This document shows, one piece after another, positions 9,125 through 19,600 of a stretch of DNA of 64,000 nucleotides. Origin of the DNA: an uncultured Verrucomicrobiae bacterium (GTDB lineage Bacteria; Verrucomicrobiota; Verrucomicrobiia; Limisphaerales; AAA164-E04); assembly GCA_943788245.1 (NCBI GenBank), contig CALSPN010000036.1, forward strand, positions 1 through 64,000. The letters are read 5' to 3'. The translations under genes and the position numbers were made by a program. The notes beneath the pieces were generated by a model. It was not told the DNA's origin. It saw nothing but the letters and a program-made list of their open reading frames with translations, and searched no databases. The first letter of the stretch is position 1. Each line of letters opens with the position of its first letter.

Positions 9125-9769
9125 CTACCCCGTCTCTTTTTGGACACTTCCATCCTTAAAGAGCCACAGCTGATTTGCCAATCGTCTGGCCTCGGTTTTG
9201 CTGTGTGTGACATGAAGGATGGTGATTTTGGTTTCCTTGTGGATGCGCTGAAGTAATGCGCACATTTCTTCATGCAATGCTTCGTCCAGAGCACTCAGAG
9301 GTTCGTCAAGGCAGAGAACTCGTGGTCGACAGGCCATGGCTCTCCCCAATGCAACACGCTGGGCTTCTCCTCCACTCAGTCCCTCCGGCATGCGGTCGAG
9401 TAAGTGTTCGATTTCAAGCCAGCTTGCCAGTTCTTTTACACGATCTGAAATGATCTCAACCGGTTGTTTTCTGAGCTGAAGTGAAAACGCGAGCTGATGG
9501 CGTACCCTCATGGTTGGGAAGAGTGCTCTGTCCTGCGGAACGTAACCTACGCCACGCTCAGCGGGTTTCATCAGAGTGACCTTCAAATTTCCAAGATAAA
9601 TCTGACCTGAGAGGATGGGGCGTAATCCGCAGATGATTTCCATCACAGTGGTCTTACCGCATCCACTTCGCCCCATCAAAGCTGCATAAGCACTTTCAGG
9701 AATTTCCAAATTCAAATCCTCCAGCTGGAAACTACCTTGACTTACCCGGATATTTTCTAACTTGATCAT
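9125..9769 (-). CDS. Molybdate/tungstate-type ABC transporter ATP-binding protein
   Basis: This is the ATPase subunit of an importer. It has Walker A GRSGCGKTT (33-41), Q-loop GYVPQDRALFP, signature LSGGEAQRVALGRA, Walker B VLCLDEPLSALDE and switch histidine ILHVTHSK. It is 214 residues and ends soon after the ATPase core, lacking the C-terminal TOBE/MOP domain of E. coli ModC, as in shorter WtpC/CysA-like proteins. Its start overlaps the permease stop by four bases (ATGA), so translation is coupled. Substrate assignment rests on the permease and binding protein and is an inference. Confidence 0.88.
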   Translation of the reverse strand: MIKLENIRVSQGSFQLEDLNLEIPESAYAALMGRSGCGKTTVMEIICGLRPILSGQIYLGNLKVTLMKPAERGVGYVPQDRALFPTMRVRHQLAFSLQLRKQPVEIISDRVKELASWLEIEHLLDRMPEGLSGGEAQRVALGRAMACRPRVLCLDEPLSALDEALHEEMCALLQRIHKETKITILHVTHSKTEARRLANQLWLFKDGSVQKETG

Positions 9770-10608
9770 GCATTGATCCTTTGCATTCCAAAAAGCCGTG
9801 CAATGAGAAGAACTACTGCGGAGAGGATAATCATCACAATGGAAACGGCCAGCATACCTTTCAGGTTTCCACTTTGCATCTCCAGATAAACCGAAGTTGG
9901 CAAGACTTCCGTGCGCATGCTGGTCGATCCTGCGAATATGAGAATAGGTCCGAACTCACCCAGGGACCTTGCCCAGGCCAAGGTACCTGCCGCAAGCAGA
10001 CCTCTTCGTGCCTGGGGGAAGATTACTTTCCAGAATGCCTGGCTTCGGTTGCAGCCCAGGGTCATGGCCACCTGCTCGTATCGCTGTGGAATTTGGTCGA
10101 ATGTGACACGCATGGTTCGGACTGCAAATGCGCAAGCCACCATGAACTGAGCAAGTATCACCGCGGGCACCTCAAATACCACCCAAGGGCTCATCCACCG
10201 AAAAGGGGCATAGTTGAATAAGATCAGTAGACTCAAACCAACAACGAGTGGAGGAAGAACGATGGGGATATCAAGAATCGTATCGACCATTGCTTTGAAT
10301 CTGAATTGGAAGCGAGACATAAGGTAGCCGATTGGGACTGACACCCAAAGAGACAGCATGGTGGATACCGTGCAACTAATCAGGCTGAGTTTAATGGAAT
10401 GCTGAATTTCGCGACGTCCCAGGGTTTCCTTCAGGCTTGATGCATCGGTAAAATGTAAATCTGCCAGCACCATCAAAAGGATCATGACCACATAAAATCC
10501 ACCCAGAATGGCCAGCCCAACCATGAAAGGAACATCTGAACGAACCTTGAAGCCTCCCTCAGGATCACTCTGTTTGACAGTTTTTTTTGTAGAAGTTGCG
10601 GGCTTCAT
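9766..10608 (-). CDS. Molybdate/tungstate-type ABC transporter permease
   Basis: This 280-residue inner-membrane protein has about six hydrophobic segments and the ModB/WtpB-type coupling loop (EQVAMTLGCNRSQAFWKVIFPQARRGLLAG-like, about 190-220), followed by ARSLGEFGPILIFAGST, which is characteristic of molybdate/tungstate/sulfate permeases. A charged 25-residue N-terminal extension precedes the first membrane segment. It overlaps both neighbours by four bases. It forms the channel through which the binding protein delivers the oxyanion. Confidence 0.88.
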   Translation of the reverse strand: MKPATSTKKTVKQSDPEGGFKVRSDVPFMVGLAILGGFYVVMILLMVLADLHFTDASSLKETLGRREIQHSIKLSLISCTVSTMLSLWVSVPIGYLMSRFQFRFKAMVDTILDIPIVLPPLVVGLSLLILFNYAPFRWMSPWVVFEVPAVILAQFMVACAFAVRTMRVTFDQIPQRYEQVAMTLGCNRSQAFWKVIFPQARRGLLAAGTLAWARSLGEFGPILIFAGSTSMRTEVLPTSVYLEMQSGNLKGMLAVSIVMIILSAVVLLIARLFGMQRINA

Positions 10609-12155
10609 TGGCCAGTGTCAGGGCCTTCCCATTGGAAGCCATGATTGATGAACGAATCATGAGATTGAGTTGAAAGTACCTCTTGTGTCAAGCGAGTCAT
10701 CATGTGTGGAAATTTGCTTTGCCGGGCTGTTGCTATATTCTGAGTTGCGACAGCCAGCGGGTGATGGATATCAATGATCTCGACATTACTTTCAAGATGT
10801 TGGCAATTGGCTTCGTAAACCAGCGCCACATCAAGCTTATCATGTCCCTCCATCTGCAGTATCAGTTCGTGAGCCGTCGGGGAGGTAACGATGATAGACT
10901 TGTTCTCCTGAATTGATTGTTTGATGTCAAGGTCTTCAAACATCGCTTGGCTCAAGGCTCCCAGTGTGCTCATCTGCGGGTCGGTCGTGCCAATCCCGAT
11001 GCCTGCGCGTGCGAGGTCATTCAGTGTCTGGATGTTCTTGGGGTTTCCCTTCCGGACCAACATGCAGACTCGTGTGCTGGAGACGTCCGAGGGTTGTGTG
11101 AACTCCGGTTGAACCATGGCCATGTAAGAGACATCACAAGTCATGAATAAATCCGGCATGTTGAATCGACCGGATTGGATACTTCCCACGATAGTGCCGC
11201 ATCCTGCAAATTGGGTTTTGATCAGGCATCCTTCACGCTCTTGAAAACGTTTCAAAGCCACAGCGACTGCCTCGCGATTCACACCGCCGCAGTAAAAAAC
11301 GATTTCAGGTTCCAATACCCATGTATCTCCTTGAATGGGAGTGAAATAGTGTTTCTCAAATAAAGGTGACCCCTTTTCAGGAGCAGCCAGATATCTTGCA
11401 AACCTCAGCGCCCAGGTTGGGTTTTTGGTTGCGGTTGTAATATTCGCTGAAATAGTGGATGTGCTGTTTTTTAATTCCCTGAGAGGAATTGATTTCAAGC
11501 CGAATTGCTTCGCTGTGGAATCCCAGATGAAACCAGCTTGCACGTTGTCTGAGGTTTGAATTGCACCGGCAAGCTCGGTAACCCTTGGAAAAGTGACGCG
11601 AGCCTTCTCCTTTGTCACTTCCCACTTGTCGGATGCCAGCAGGATATCGCGTGTTTTTTTTCCGGCACCGGCTTTCTCGTCACACATGCCATAGTGGATG
11701 CCTTCGGTATGCAGTTGATCTATGCTTTCCAATGAAAAGTTTTGATCTTTGGAAGCTGCCAATATCAGTTCAAATTGTGCCAGTAACAGACTTTCCTGCG
11801 TCAGGCCCTTTGAACGGGCGCGGTCGACAAAGGATACGTCTGCTGGAATGTAAACGTCGCAGCGTGGCGCGTTGCTTGCAAGCTCCAGTTCAATCTTACC
11901 TTCAAGTTCACCGCTGGAACCGTAATCAAGTCGGATTTCAACGTCGTATTCTTTTTCGAATAACCTGGCCGCCTCCTCCACAGGTTTGCGGATGCCCGCA
12001 GCGCAGTAAATCACAAGCTCTGTTTTGCTAGATGCGCTTTCTTCGGGTGAATCGCGAAGCCACCAAAAAGCACCCACCACTGCTACGAGTGTGACAATGA
12101 CAAAAAACCTCAGCCCTCCGCCCTGATTTTGGTAAGTTGATTTTGATTCCTTCAT
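10605..12155 (-). CDS. Tandem two-domain extracellular binding protein (ModA-like) of the ABC transporter
   Basis: This 516-residue protein has one N-terminal membrane anchor (FFVIVTLVAVVGAFWWL, 17-33) and two successive ModA/PBP-like type II binding domains. Domain 1 starts at ELVIYCAAGIRKPVEEAARLF (about 46-275). Domain 2 starts at EIVFYCGGVNREAVAVALKRF (about 283-505). The matching pattern (YC-x-G, then a helix, then Y/F-x-x-SGE or AGCG) shows an internal duplication. ModA proteins are usually about 250 residues with one domain. The protein is anchored rather than free, as expected where the binding protein must stay near its permease. Substrate is probably molybdate or tungstate, but other oxyanions or a wider specificity are possible. 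Its stop overlaps the permease start by four bases. Confidence 0.85.
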   Translation of the reverse strand: MKESKSTYQNQGGGLRFFVIVTLVAVVGAFWWLRDSPEESASSKTELVIYCAAGIRKPVEEAARLFEKEYDVEIRLDYGSSGELEGKIELELASNAPRCDVYIPADVSFVDRARSKGLTQESLLLAQFELILAASKDQNFSLESIDQLHTEGIHYGMCDEKAGAGKKTRDILLASDKWEVTKEKARVTFPRVTELAGAIQTSDNVQAGFIWDSTAKQFGLKSIPLRELKNSTSTISANITTATKNPTWALRFARYLAAPEKGSPLFEKHYFTPIQGDTWVLEPEIVFYCGGVNREAVAVALKRFQEREGCLIKTQFAGCGTIVGSIQSGRFNMPDLFMTCDVSYMAMVQPEFTQPSDVSSTRVCMLVRKGNPKNIQTLNDLARAGIGIGTTDPQMSTLGALSQAMFEDLDIKQSIQENKSIIVTSPTAHELILQMEGHDKLDVALVYEANCQHLESNVEIIDIHHPLAVATQNIATARQSKFPHMMTRLTQEVLSTQSHDSFINHGFQWEGPDTGQ

Positions 12156-12255
12156 GTTCAGTGGAAATAATCCTAAATCCCTTCAAGCATGCTTGCAACT
12201 GTATGGAATCTTCAAGCTAATAGCTTATTTCCAGTCACAGGCGTACTGCGTCATT

Positions 12256-12285
12256 GACAAGGATCCCGAAAAGGGGGGGCTTGTC
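12256..12285. repeat. Inverted repeat between the ABC operon and acs
   Basis: GACAAG (12256-12261) and CTTGTC (12280-12285) flank an inner CCC/GGG pairing and a seven-G run. No T-run follows on either strand. It lies in the 264-base divergent intergenic region, so it may be a leader structure of either transcript. I see no molybdenum-cofactor riboswitch consensus here. Confidence 0.35.
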
Positions 12286-12419
12286 GCAAAAATCCTGGTT
12301 AGCCTTCATGGCTCATCAGGTCCCGCGTGGTACTGATTTCTCCATGCTTCCTGCTTCATGATTGACGCCAGTCGGCGCAGTTTCTAAGTTGTGGGCATCA
12401 TTTCCACGGATACATATTT

Positions 12420-14444
12420 ATGAGCAAGACCAAGCGAACTAAAAAGGCAGCAGGTAGCGATAACATTGAATCCATGTTACGCGAAGATCGTGTTTTCAAG
12501 CCTTCCAAGGAGTTTTCCAAACAGGCCCACATCGGTTCAATGGCGCAATACAAGAAATTGTACAAGCGTTCTATCGATGATCCTGAGGGTTTTTGGGGCG
12601 AGCAAGCGGAGAAGGAACTAACCTGGTTCAAACCTTGGTCCAAGGTCCTGCAATGGAAAGCACCCAACGCGAAGTGGTTTGTGGGGGGGCAGACTAATGT
12701 CAGTGTGAATTGTCTGGATCGTTTTCTGGATTCTGAAAAAGCCAATCAAGCTGCGATTATTTGGGAAGGCGAACCTGCCGCACCCGGTATACCCGGAGAG
12801 GAGCGCACCTTGACCTATCGCCAGTTGCACCGCGAAGTCTGCCAGTTTGCCAATGTTCTCAAGGCTCGTGGTATCAAGAAGGGTGATGTCGTCCTCATCT
12901 ACATGCCGATGGTCCCTGAAGCTGCCGTTGCCATGCTGGCTTGCACCCGCATCGGTGCGATTCATTCGGTAGTATTTGGTGGGTTTAGTGCGCAGTCCGT
13001 TGCGGATCGAATTCAAGATTCTCAAGCCAAGATGGTCCTGACTTCTGATGGAGGGTTTCGTCGTGGTGGCGTGGTTCCTCTGAAGGAAAATGTGGATAAT
13101 GCGCTGAAAATAAAGGTCAAGGGGCGATTTATCACTAAATCGATTGAATCAGTGATTGTTCTTCGCCGAACCAAGAACAAGGTCACAATGAAAAAAGGCC
13201 GCGACTTCTGGTGGCATGAAGAACAAGCCAAGGCATCGGCCGAATGTAAACCTGCCAAACTCAATAGCGAGCACCCACTTTTTATTCTCTATACCAGTGG
13301 GTCTACCGGGAAGCCGAAAGGTATTTTGCACACTACAGCTGGTTACTTGCTGGGAGCCAAACTGACTTCGAAATATGTCTTCGATCTCAAGGACAATGAT
13401 GTTTACTGGTGTACCGCTGACATTGGGTGGATCACAGGCCACAGCTATGTGGTTTACGGTCCATTGGCAAATGGTGCAACGACCTTGATGTATGAAGGCG
13501 CGCCCAACTGGCCGGGACCTGATCGTTTCTGGGATTTGGTCGAAAAACACCGGGTTTCCATCCTTTACACTGCACCGACGGCAATTCGTGCTTTCATGAA
13601 ATGGGGCGAGGAATGGCCTAGGAAACATGATTTGAGTTCGCTGCGGCTCTTGGGAACGGTTGGTGAACCGATTAATCCCGAAGCCTGGATGTGGTATCAT
13701 CGAGTGATCGGTGGTTCACGTTGTCCGATTGTGGATACCTGGTGGCAGACTGAAACCGGGGGAATTATGATTTCTCCATTGCCCGGTGTCACTCCTACTA
13801 AACCAGGCACGGCCACGCTACCGTTTTTCGGTGTCAAACCCGAAGTCGTCGATGACAACGGTAAAGCCGTGCCCAAGAACAGTGGTGGTAAGTTAGTTGT
13901 TCGCCAGCCCTGGCCAAGTATGCTGCGTGGTATCTGGGGAGATCCCAAGCGTTTCGTAGAAACTTACTGGAGTGAGGTTAAAGGAAACTATTTTACCGGT
14001 GACGGATGCCGTCAGGACAAGGATGGCTACTTCTGGATCGTTGGACGCATTGATGATGTCTTGAATGTATCAGGTCATCGCATAGGCACCGCCGAAGTCG
14101 AGAGTGCATTGGTTAGCCATCCTCAAGTAGCTGAGGCTGCCGTCGTAGGCCGGCCAGATGAAATCAAGGGACAGGCTTTGGTGGCTTTTGTAACCCTGAA
14201 AGGTTCGAATAAGGGAAATAAGAAGCTACTTGAAGAACTGCGCCAGCATGTGGGTAAAGAAATTGGCCCTGTAGCCAAGCCCGATAATGTTCGATTTGCT
14301 GATGCTTTACCCAAAACACGCTCTGGTAAAATCATGCGGCGTTTGCTTAAACAAATTGCTGCTGGAAATGTAGAAGTGCAGGGCGACACCAGCACGCTCG
14401 AGGATGCCAATGTCATCGCTCAATTAAGTAAAGACGCGAGCTGA
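12420..14444 (+). CDS. acsA: Acetyl-CoA synthetase
   Basis: Acetate-CoA ligase (AMP-forming) turns acetate, ATP and CoA into acetyl-CoA. At 674 residues the length fits the family. Motifs: N-terminal ACS region [18 protein letters not shown], nucleotide loop [11 protein letters not shown], the [16 protein letters not shown] block, WWQTETGG, hinge [20 protein letters not shown] and the C-terminal acetylation-site loop [10 protein letters not shown], whose lysine is the usual target of regulatory acetylation. It starts at an ATG with a lysine-rich tail preceding the domain. It is monocistronic: divergent from the ABC operon and convergent with the SGNH-DUF1080 gene. Confidence 0.95.
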   Translation: MSKTKRTKKAAGSDNIESMLREDRVFKPSKEFSKQAHIGSMAQYKKLYKRSIDDPEGFWGEQAEKELTWFKPWSKVLQWKAPNAKWFVGGQTNVSVNCLDRFLDSEKANQAAIIWEGEPAAPGIPGEERTLTYRQLHREVCQFANVLKARGIKKGDVVLIYMPMVPEAAVAMLACTRIGAIHSVVFGGFSAQSVADRIQDSQAKMVLTSDGGFRRGGVVPLKENVDNALKIKVKGRFITKSIESVIVLRRTKNKVTMKKGRDFWWHEEQAKASAECKPAKLNSEHPLFILYTSGSTGKPKGILHTTAGYLLGAKLTSKYVFDLKDNDVYWCTADIGWITGHSYVVYGPLANGATTLMYEGAPNWPGPDRFWDLVEKHRVSILYTAPTAIRAFMKWGEEWPRKHDLSSLRLLGTVGEPINPEAWMWYHRVIGGSRCPIVDTWWQTETGGIMISPLPGVTPTKPGTATLPFFGVKPEVVDDNGKAVPKNSGGKLVVRQPWPSMLRGIWGDPKRFVETYWSEVKGNYFTGDGCRQDKDGYFWIVGRIDDVLNVSGHRIGTAEVESALVSHPQVAEAAVVGRPDEIKGQALVAFVTLKGSNKGNKKLLEELRQHVGKEIGPVAKPDNVRFADALPKTRSGKIMRRLLKQIAAGNVEVQGDTSTLEDANVIAQLSKDAS

Positions 14445-14478
14445 GAATGCACCTTTCGGGCTTTTGCATGGCTTGAAC

Positions 14479-14522
14479 GGAATTCCGTTTTTAACTCAGG
14501 GGCGACGATGATGTCGCCCCTG
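14479..14522. terminator. Terminator hairpins between convergent acs and SGNH-DUF1080 genes
   Basis: A perfect ten-base stem, CAGGGGCGAC (14497-14506) with GTCGCCCCTG (14513-14522), separates two convergent genes. Just before it lies a weaker stem, AACGG/CCGTT, followed by T residues (about 14476-14492), which would end the acs transcript. The strong stem has no T-run on either side, so it may stabilise 3' ends rather than terminate alone. Confidence 0.55.
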
Positions 14523-14530
14523 CAAAAAAC

Positions 14531-15832
14531 TCATTGAAGCCGTTTCAGGCGGATGCGCCTGTATTCCATCTGGCCTCTGTCACCCTCAAGTCCGATGGGG
14601 CCTGTCTCCGGTAATTGAAATGCGTCTTCCAGGACTTCTCCATTACAGGTGCAGTGGGCGCTGTTACCCCTTACCTCAATGACCAGTTCGTTCCAGTCCT
14701 GACGTTTGTAGTGCTTCAAGTCCTTGTAAGGCCCAGCGAGTGAATAATCACGGCATTGAAGTTGAGGGCGTCGAATAAAGACGCCACTATCCGCGTTTGG
14801 GGTGGCACGGAATTCGAGTTTGAGGATAAAATTTTCGGGGAAATTTTTAGTGGTCCACATCTGTTGGATACGATGGCTTTCCGCTGGGGTTGTCACCACG
14901 ATGCGTCCATTGATGACTTGATAGCGTCCATCGCTCGAAGTCGTCTCACCTGAAAAATCAGATTTCAACATCATGGATTTCATGTCTCGAAGTCCCCATC
15001 CATCAAGATTTCTTCCGTTAAACAGCGAGACAAACCCTTTCTCCAATCGAAAGATATCCTGAGTCGTTTCAATAAACCCAGCAGTCGCCAGCAATGGTCT
15101 GAGCGAAGCTGCCCACATTGTATATCCCTGGTCGTTTGGGTGTAACAAATCCGGGAATTCTTCTGACTTGGCATTGCCCTCTGCATTGGCGAACAAAGCC
15201 CAGGTATCCAGTAAGGTAACCTGTGGATAATCTTTAGCCAAATTCTGCAAGTGTTCATTGATTTGTTTAATTGATGAGGCAGGGCGTTTTTTGGAGCTGT
15301 CACTCGGGAATACCTTGCACAAAATAATGGGCATGTCGGCTCGGTGGTTCTGAAGCTTTTTGAGGATTAGGTTGACATTGCCTGCAATGACCCTGGGTCT
15401 TGCACCTTCTTCAAGGTCATTGGTACCGATCAGCAATACAATTCCTGATGGATTCAACGAAAGTACGTCTTCCTGCATTCGGATAAGCACTCCGCGTGTG
15501 GTATCACCACTGATGCCCCGGTTTGATTTTTTCAGATGTTTGAAGTGGCCGCGAAAAGAATCGTTCCAACCTTGCGTGATGGAGTCTCCCAGGAACACTA
15601 CGGAATTTTGATCCTGTTCTATCAGGTCGGCCCATCCGGTGCGTTTTTTTAACCATAGATTCTTAAACCAGTCATAGCGGCGAATGGGGCCCTCTCCAGG
15701 TAAGCCATCATCAGAAACCGGAATAGCTAATAACTGCGTATCATCCGCCTGCATTGGTGAAGCTAGAAAACTCAAGCTCAACAAGGTGTGGAGCAGTGCA
15801 TTTCGTGTTTGAAAGAATCTTTTCAGGTTCAT
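14531..15832 (-). CDS. Secreted SGNH/GDSL hydrolase fused to a DUF1080 domain
   Basis: This 433-residue protein has a signal peptide (ALLHTLLSLSFLASPMQA). Domain 1 (about 60-240) is an SGNH esterase with block I GDSITQGW, block II around GISGDTT, block III IGTNDLEE and block V DLLHPNDQGY, supplying the Ser-His-Asp machinery. Domain 2 (about 255-433) is DUF1080 (LamG-like fold, now often named 3-keto-disaccharide hydrolase) from FVSLFNGRNLDGWG to the C-terminus. The fusion suggests de-esterification and keto-glycoside cleavage, or binding, on one substrate such as an acetylated glycan, outside the cell. The specific substrate is not readable from sequence. Confidence 0.88.
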   Translation of the reverse strand: MNLKRFFQTRNALLHTLLSLSFLASPMQADDTQLLAIPVSDDGLPGEGPIRRYDWFKNLWLKKRTGWADLIEQDQNSVVFLGDSITQGWNDSFRGHFKHLKKSNRGISGDTTRGVLIRMQEDVLSLNPSGIVLLIGTNDLEEGARPRVIAGNVNLILKKLQNHRADMPIILCKVFPSDSSKKRPASSIKQINEHLQNLAKDYPQVTLLDTWALFANAEGNAKSEEFPDLLHPNDQGYTMWAASLRPLLATAGFIETTQDIFRLEKGFVSLFNGRNLDGWGLRDMKSMMLKSDFSGETTSSDGRYQVINGRIVVTTPAESHRIQQMWTTKNFPENFILKLEFRATPNADSGVFIRRPQLQCRDYSLAGPYKDLKHYKRQDWNELVIEVRGNSAHCTCNGEVLEDAFQLPETGPIGLEGDRGQMEYRRIRLKRLQ

Positions 15833-16193
15833 TGATTGGAGTTTTACTGCACTTGATTCGGGTGAAACAAGAACAGGTTTGAAGAATGCATTCGCTTTGG
15901 GGGTCCAATCGATTCAATCAGCTACTGGGGATCACCGCCAACGGCTCTGAAATCACGCTGCGTTTTAACCCTAATCTCCACGTTTCGAATATTGAAGACG
16001 GCATGAGCGGCGTTGCACGGTTTTGTTGGGAAATATTGTGAAGTCAATGAGATGGTTTCATGCACCATTTCGAAAAAAAAAAGTCAAGACCGCCGCCCAG
16101 GTCACATGTGTTTCTGCGCCGAATGAATGCTGGTATCTGTCAAGACGGTTGACGGCATAAGAAACGTGTAGAGGTCCTTTGAGTATACTCTCT
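15833..16193. other. Intergenic region with a doubtful 51-codon ORF
   Basis: On the plus strand, ATG at 15886 opens a 51-residue frame to a TGA at 16039-16041 with a moderately gene-like sequence (a segment reading GSEITLRFNPNLHVSNIEDG). It has no strong ribosome-binding site and no recognisable family. It could be a small gene, a remnant, or chance. A ten-A run lies near 16073-16083. Nothing else is supported here. Confidence 0.3.
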
Positions 16194-16418
16194 CTACCAT
16201 TTCGCCGATTGGCTCAGGTAATCCATCAACGGTGGGACAATCATCCACAGACAAAATCCGAGAGCGATCATGAAGCCAGTCAGCAAGGTAACCAAAAGCA
16301 CGCTTTCTTTGAGAGGCTTTATGTTGTTACCTTGCGTTCGTGATCGCCGCCGTTTCCGTTTCCTTTTATGATGGTGACTTCCCCCGCGTGATTCGTGGTG
16401 TAACCGTTTTTCAGTCAT
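16194..16418 (-). CDS. Small basic membrane protein
   Basis: This 74-residue protein has a very basic, histidine-rich N-terminus (about residues 4-28, with the run HHHKRKRKRRRSR) followed by one long hydrophobic segment (VLLVTLLTGFMIALGFCLWMIVPPL, about 40-64). The start is supported by TTGAGGTAAT just before the ATG, a good ribosome-binding site. No family is recognised. The positive tail should stay in the cytoplasm, where it could touch nucleic acid or membrane lipid, but no function can be assigned. Confidence 0.65.
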   Translation of the reverse strand: MTEKRLHHESRGGSHHHKRKRKRRRSRTQGNNIKPLKESVLLVTLLTGFMIALGFCLWMIVPPLMDYLSQSAKW

Positions 16419-16616
16419 ATTACCTCAATTGATTCAATGTATGAAAGATTTGCACTGTAACATATTAATCTTTTATTGGGGGATTTCACATAAAAAACAA
16501 TGCTGGGCGAGTGAGAGTTTTTAATTCCGTTTCATGTTACGCGATTTGGGGAGCTCAGATGGCGTCAGGATACTTGGCGCGGAGCGCTGTAGCCGCTGGT
16601 GCGATGCTTCAGTAAC

Positions 16617-19600
16617 TCAATTTAGTTGCTCCACAATCAAGCTTCGGTTTTTAAAGAACTCGCGATAGAAAGGAGTGTTCATCCTTGTGTCAGGATGGCC
16701 GTGAGACTCCTCTCGCATCCATGCCTCGACCCGGCCCTGAGGGTCCTTGGTCAACGTGGCAAGTTGATTCAGATATTGAATCAATCTAGGGTAATTATAT
16801 TTTTTTTCCACCCAGTCTTTGAACTGCTGGGAGCCTCCGTAGAAAGAGTTATGTCGTCTTTGTCCAAATGCTAAATCCGCATCCCAATGGAGTAGTTGGA
16901 ATTTGCGATCATCGGGTCGCTGGTAAAAATAGGCGTTTTTACCGCGCGCTTGAGTAAAGGTGTCCCAGTCAGCGATAAAACCCATCACCGCAGTCATTTT
17001 TAATACGGCATCTGCATCAAGAACGGATTCAATCTCATTTTGAGTGTAGTCACTTCGATTGATTAATTTGATAAAGGCAATGAAATTTGAATAATCATCT
17101 TTCTCTTCCTGGGAGCGCTTCATCCATGAGTGTCGATATAAAGCCGGATGATCGCTGCCTAAATAATTCCAGGATGCATCACGGTTGACTTGACTCCAGT
17201 GGTCCGACATCCACCAGTCATCATCAATTCGGTAGAGCTCTCCCTGATTGCCGTTTTTGAAATTTCGTTTGAGGTAATCTGCATCTACGGGTTCTACATC
17301 TTCTTTTACAACTACACGGCCTGAGTTGATGATCACATAAACAAACTCATTCTGCCCGCTTACGTGACCCAATAAATAAAGGAGATATCGGGCTATTCGA
17401 TTGTGATGGCGGACGCTCCCTCTGTTTCGAGTCGGGTCATTGTCATAAGCAAATTTTCCGTGATCTCGGAACAACCGGTCTTTTGGGAGTCGAAATTTAC
17501 CTCTATCCAGTGGGTGTCGACGTGTCCATGGACTCCCACTCGTTCTCAACTCCGCACCATGGAACACATCCCTTTCGTTGGAGATGAAGGTCGAATTGAA
17601 ATATTGATTGGAAAGACGCGGGTATCGATATTGATACTCCTGTGACGCGGTATTGGAAAAAGTTTGTAAGTGATGATCCGATATCAGCAGTCTGATGACA
17701 CGAAGGTCGCGAGGAATCTCTCTTCCATCGAAAATACACAGTGCCGGCTGAGCGATGGGTTTCCTTGGTAGTGTGTTGCGCTGGCCATTCTTGGAGATGG
17801 CTTCCACATAATACTGAATCAATTGACCTTGCTTGAATTCCCTTTCAAGAATGGCTTGATATGTCGTCATGGAATGATCAAGAAGTTCGGTATTCTTCCC
17901 GGTTGCCATGGGTTCACGGTTCCATGGGCTATCTGGGGCGCCATCGAGTCGGTAGACTAAATTAACTATTCCAGTTTCTGCAGGCCAACCTACATTTGCA
18001 GTAATGCTCAGGGGTTTTGAAGGTGTACCCACCGCAGGGGATTGCAGCAAAGTTTCGACCAATGGTGAAGGGTGCGAGCGCAGGTTTGAATTTGGTGCTC
18101 CCGGAGTTCCCAAATTTCGAGGAATGGGAAGCAGCACGGATTCCGATAAGCTGTTTTCCCAGGTTCGTACAATGAATCGAGGTGATCCATGAACCCAGCG
18201 GGCTTCAAATTCAATTTCATAAGTATCACCGGGGTTTAATTCGGTCAGGTCAATTTCGGCTCGATTGGCTCGGTTATCTCCATGACCGTGTGCAATAAGA
18301 TGTAGCCTGTCGTTTTCAATGAAACTGTCCGCGTGATTACCTTGGATTAACCACCCTGTAGAACTGTCTCCCTCTATGGATATACGGCCAGGATTGATAA
18401 TCAGATTTCGGTCGTGACCTTTTTTTCTGAACTGGATGTTTCTCAAAACGACATGACTTTCTCCAACCAGATACAGATGCAATTCTTGATGATCCATGGG
18501 GTGCCAATGTTGCTCATACCCCCGATAGCGTGTGGTGAAATGAAATTTCTGAAACTCAGATGTTCTGGATTCGCGACTGTCTTTCCAGGCAGAAGACAGA
18601 GAATTGTCCATGTCTGGGTGAATCAACTCCATACTGCTACCCTTGCCTCTGGCTAATTCAGGCCAATCCCCCTCGCAACGGTAATCCACCTGATCGGCCA
18701 GATTACCGTTCTCATCCAGTAGTCGAATCCGTTCGCCATTGTTTCCTAGTTTACCCTTGAAAGGCCCTAGACAGGCCAAACCTGAATGTGCATCCACTAG
18801 TTTCTCCGGGTTTTTTGCAATAAGCAAATGCCTGCTTGGTTCAAGTTGTGTCCCTTTGGGGAAGTTGTATTCTATGCCATCCTGCAATTTCCATCCATCA
18901 AGCTGAATAGGTTTTGATCCTTTGTTGAGTAGTTCAATGAACTCAAGATCATCTTGCTCAAAGGGAGGGGCATACATAATTTCATTAATAATAATGTCTG
19001 ATTGAAAATCAAGCTGGTTGAGTGAACCCAAAGAGTCACTATTGCTTGTGAACCATTCGTGCTGGTCCAAGACTGCCCTCTGACATGACTTGCCTGATTG
19101 AATAAGTACTGAAACCGCATCCAGAACTTCTCCGTTAGCTTGATCCAGAAGAAATAACTTCAAACGTTTTTTATCCTTGGGGAATCCTTTGAAATCGACA
19201 ACAGTCAACGCATTAGGCGCTACATGTCCGTCCAGAGATTGGGCCTGTTCCAACTTGGATTGGTGTGCCAGAGCAAGTCCTGAAAGAGAAATGGTATGCG
19301 CATGTGAATGAGATAATTCCACGGACAGCATTTCCCCTTTGTCAGGGAATACTATTTCACTGATCTGGATTTTGCCTTTCATTGGTTTCGAGCTCAGTTC
19401 GTTTGTAATCGACTCGATAGCTTCTACCTTCCAAATATTTCGGGTAGGGTTGAACAGCCTCTGCTTAAAACCAGCTTTTGGTAATCTAAGGGGAATGTTC
19501 GAAGCAGATATTCGTTCATTCGATTTCGAAATCGAAATATCAGCTCGTAATGAAATGTTTCTATCGAGTGAGATTTTTTTTTGTTCTCTTGGTTTCAGCA

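Noticed and set aside
12156-12419. Molybdenum-cofactor riboswitch upstream of the ABC transporter operon
   Set aside because: I looked for the conserved core and found only a simple inverted repeat at 12256-12285.
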